Shown here one piece after another: positions 63,488-64,000 of a DNA stretch of 64,000 nucleotides. Numbering within the stretch: the first letter of the stretch is position 1; each line of letters starts with the position of its first letter. A program made the position numbers and the translations under genes. The stretch spans positions 186,001 to 250,000 of the forward strand of contig JAGFBZ010000181.1 in assembly GCA_018398805.1 (NCBI GenBank), given 5' to 3'. This DNA is from Hirundichthys speculiger (Eukaryota; Chordata; Actinopteri; Beloniformes; Exocoetidae). The notes under the pieces were generated by a model. It did no database searches, was not told where the DNA came from, and saw nothing but the letters and a program-made list of their open reading frames with translations.

Positions 63488-63769
63488 TCAGTGTTTGAAT
63501 GGAAAGATTTAGGCACTGAAGAGAGTGTTATAGCTGAAGAGGCAGTGCAGAGATTTAATTTTCACATCCAGGAACCTGCTGCATATGCTATACCAGCTAC
63601 TGTTGGCTATCACAGGGATTGCTATGTCTATTTTACAAATATAACAAAAATAAAGCGAGCCCAGAAGAGTAGAGAAAAGGAAGCTTTAAATCAAAGGGAA
63701 ACAGAAGGTTTGTATCAGCAGCACATCCAGTATGAAACTGTAAATATGGATCTTGAACTTCAAATTTGA
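63488..63769 (+). CDS. Uncharacterised ORF fragment, transposon-associated
   Basis: A 92-codon frame follows an in-frame region without clear start support. The central motif GYHRDCYVYFTNITKIKRAQ, preceded by an acidic helix (EESVIAEEAVQRFNFHIQEP) and followed by a Glu/Gln-rich coiled-coil-like tail, resembles a YHRxCYxxFT segment I recall from several uncharacterised fish proteins spread with mobile elements. It stops at about 63767. The function is unknown. Confidence 0.35.
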   Translation, partial: SVFEWKDLGTEESVIAEEAVQRFNFHIQEPAAYAIPATVGYHRDCYVYFTNITKIKRAQKSREKEALNQRETEGLYQQHIQYETVNMDLELQI

Positions 63770-64000
63770 ATCTTGAATGCTGAATCTGCGAACAGAGAAA
63801 AGAAATTAGGAGCTACAATGACATCCTCTCACACAATCAGGCTCGAAAAACTTGTGTTTATTGTGTGTAATTCACTGTTCAGACTTAAGCTTTGTATTTC
63901 ACTCTACTGAAATGAGCAAAACCCTAGTCAAAATCTATTTGATAAATCAGATCACTGTATTCTCACCCACCTGATGACATCACAGGAGGGAGTCATTTGC

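Overview
The window is teleost-type vertebrate DNA: genes with GT-AG introns, very dense fish-style transposons (piggyBac, hAT, Tc1/mariner, Ty3/gypsy, L1- and L2-like LINEs) and long minisatellites. No prokaryotic features were seen. Names are assigned by reading translated exons against remembered protein families. No database search was run.

Three cellular genes are clear. (1) The 3' half of a VCP/p97-type AAA+ ATPase lies on + (5303-12317): eight exons covering the end of D1, the D1-D2 linker, all of D2 and the C-terminal tail. Its upstream exons are outside the window. (2) A complete three-exon ndufb7, a complex I accessory subunit with a twin CX9C fold, lies on + (39166-41695). (3) tecr, the trans-2,3-enoyl-CoA reductase of very-long-chain fatty acid elongation, lies on - (44478-57562): ten exons, all but roughly the first 20 residues. 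ndufb7 and tecr converge tail to tail, as I recall for their human neighbours on chromosome 19p13.

Layout. 1-5.3 kb: a piggyBac element with TTAA target duplications and no catalytic core, then a dead Tc1 relic. 5.3-12.3 kb: vcp, with a young 3.9-kb non-autonomous LTR element (two 582-bp LTRs, TSD CTCG) and an 832-bp hAT MITE (8-bp TSD) in introns. 12.3-20.1 kb: a repeat graveyard holding a second piggyBac copy in opposite orientation, an LTR with an adjoining tRNA-Pro-like primer site, and retrovirus-like integrase debris. 20.1-27.7 kb: a 7.6-kb gypsy element on - with 1.17-kb LTRs (TSD TTAT) and recognisable but frame-broken gag, protease, RT, RNase H and integrase. 27.7-39 kb: MITEs, a dispersed repeat carrying a minisatellite, and two L1-like elements nested in a roughly 55-bp ETS-motif array just upstream of ndufb7. 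41.8-64 kb: tecr, whose 3' flank and introns hold a G-rich array, 28-bp, 21-bp and 18-20-bp minisatellites, a Tc1 element with a 53-bp repeat over its start codon, a 71-bp perfect palindrome with 8-bp TSDs, a three-level nest of DNA transposons and a pogo/Tigger-like element.

The three genes serve separate housekeeping roles: protein extraction and ER-associated degradation, respiration, and lipid elongation. I see no operon-like cooperation and no candidate new multi-gene system. What is unusual is the mobile-element architecture, especially insertions datable by their own target duplications, and minisatellites that grew out of element coding sequence.
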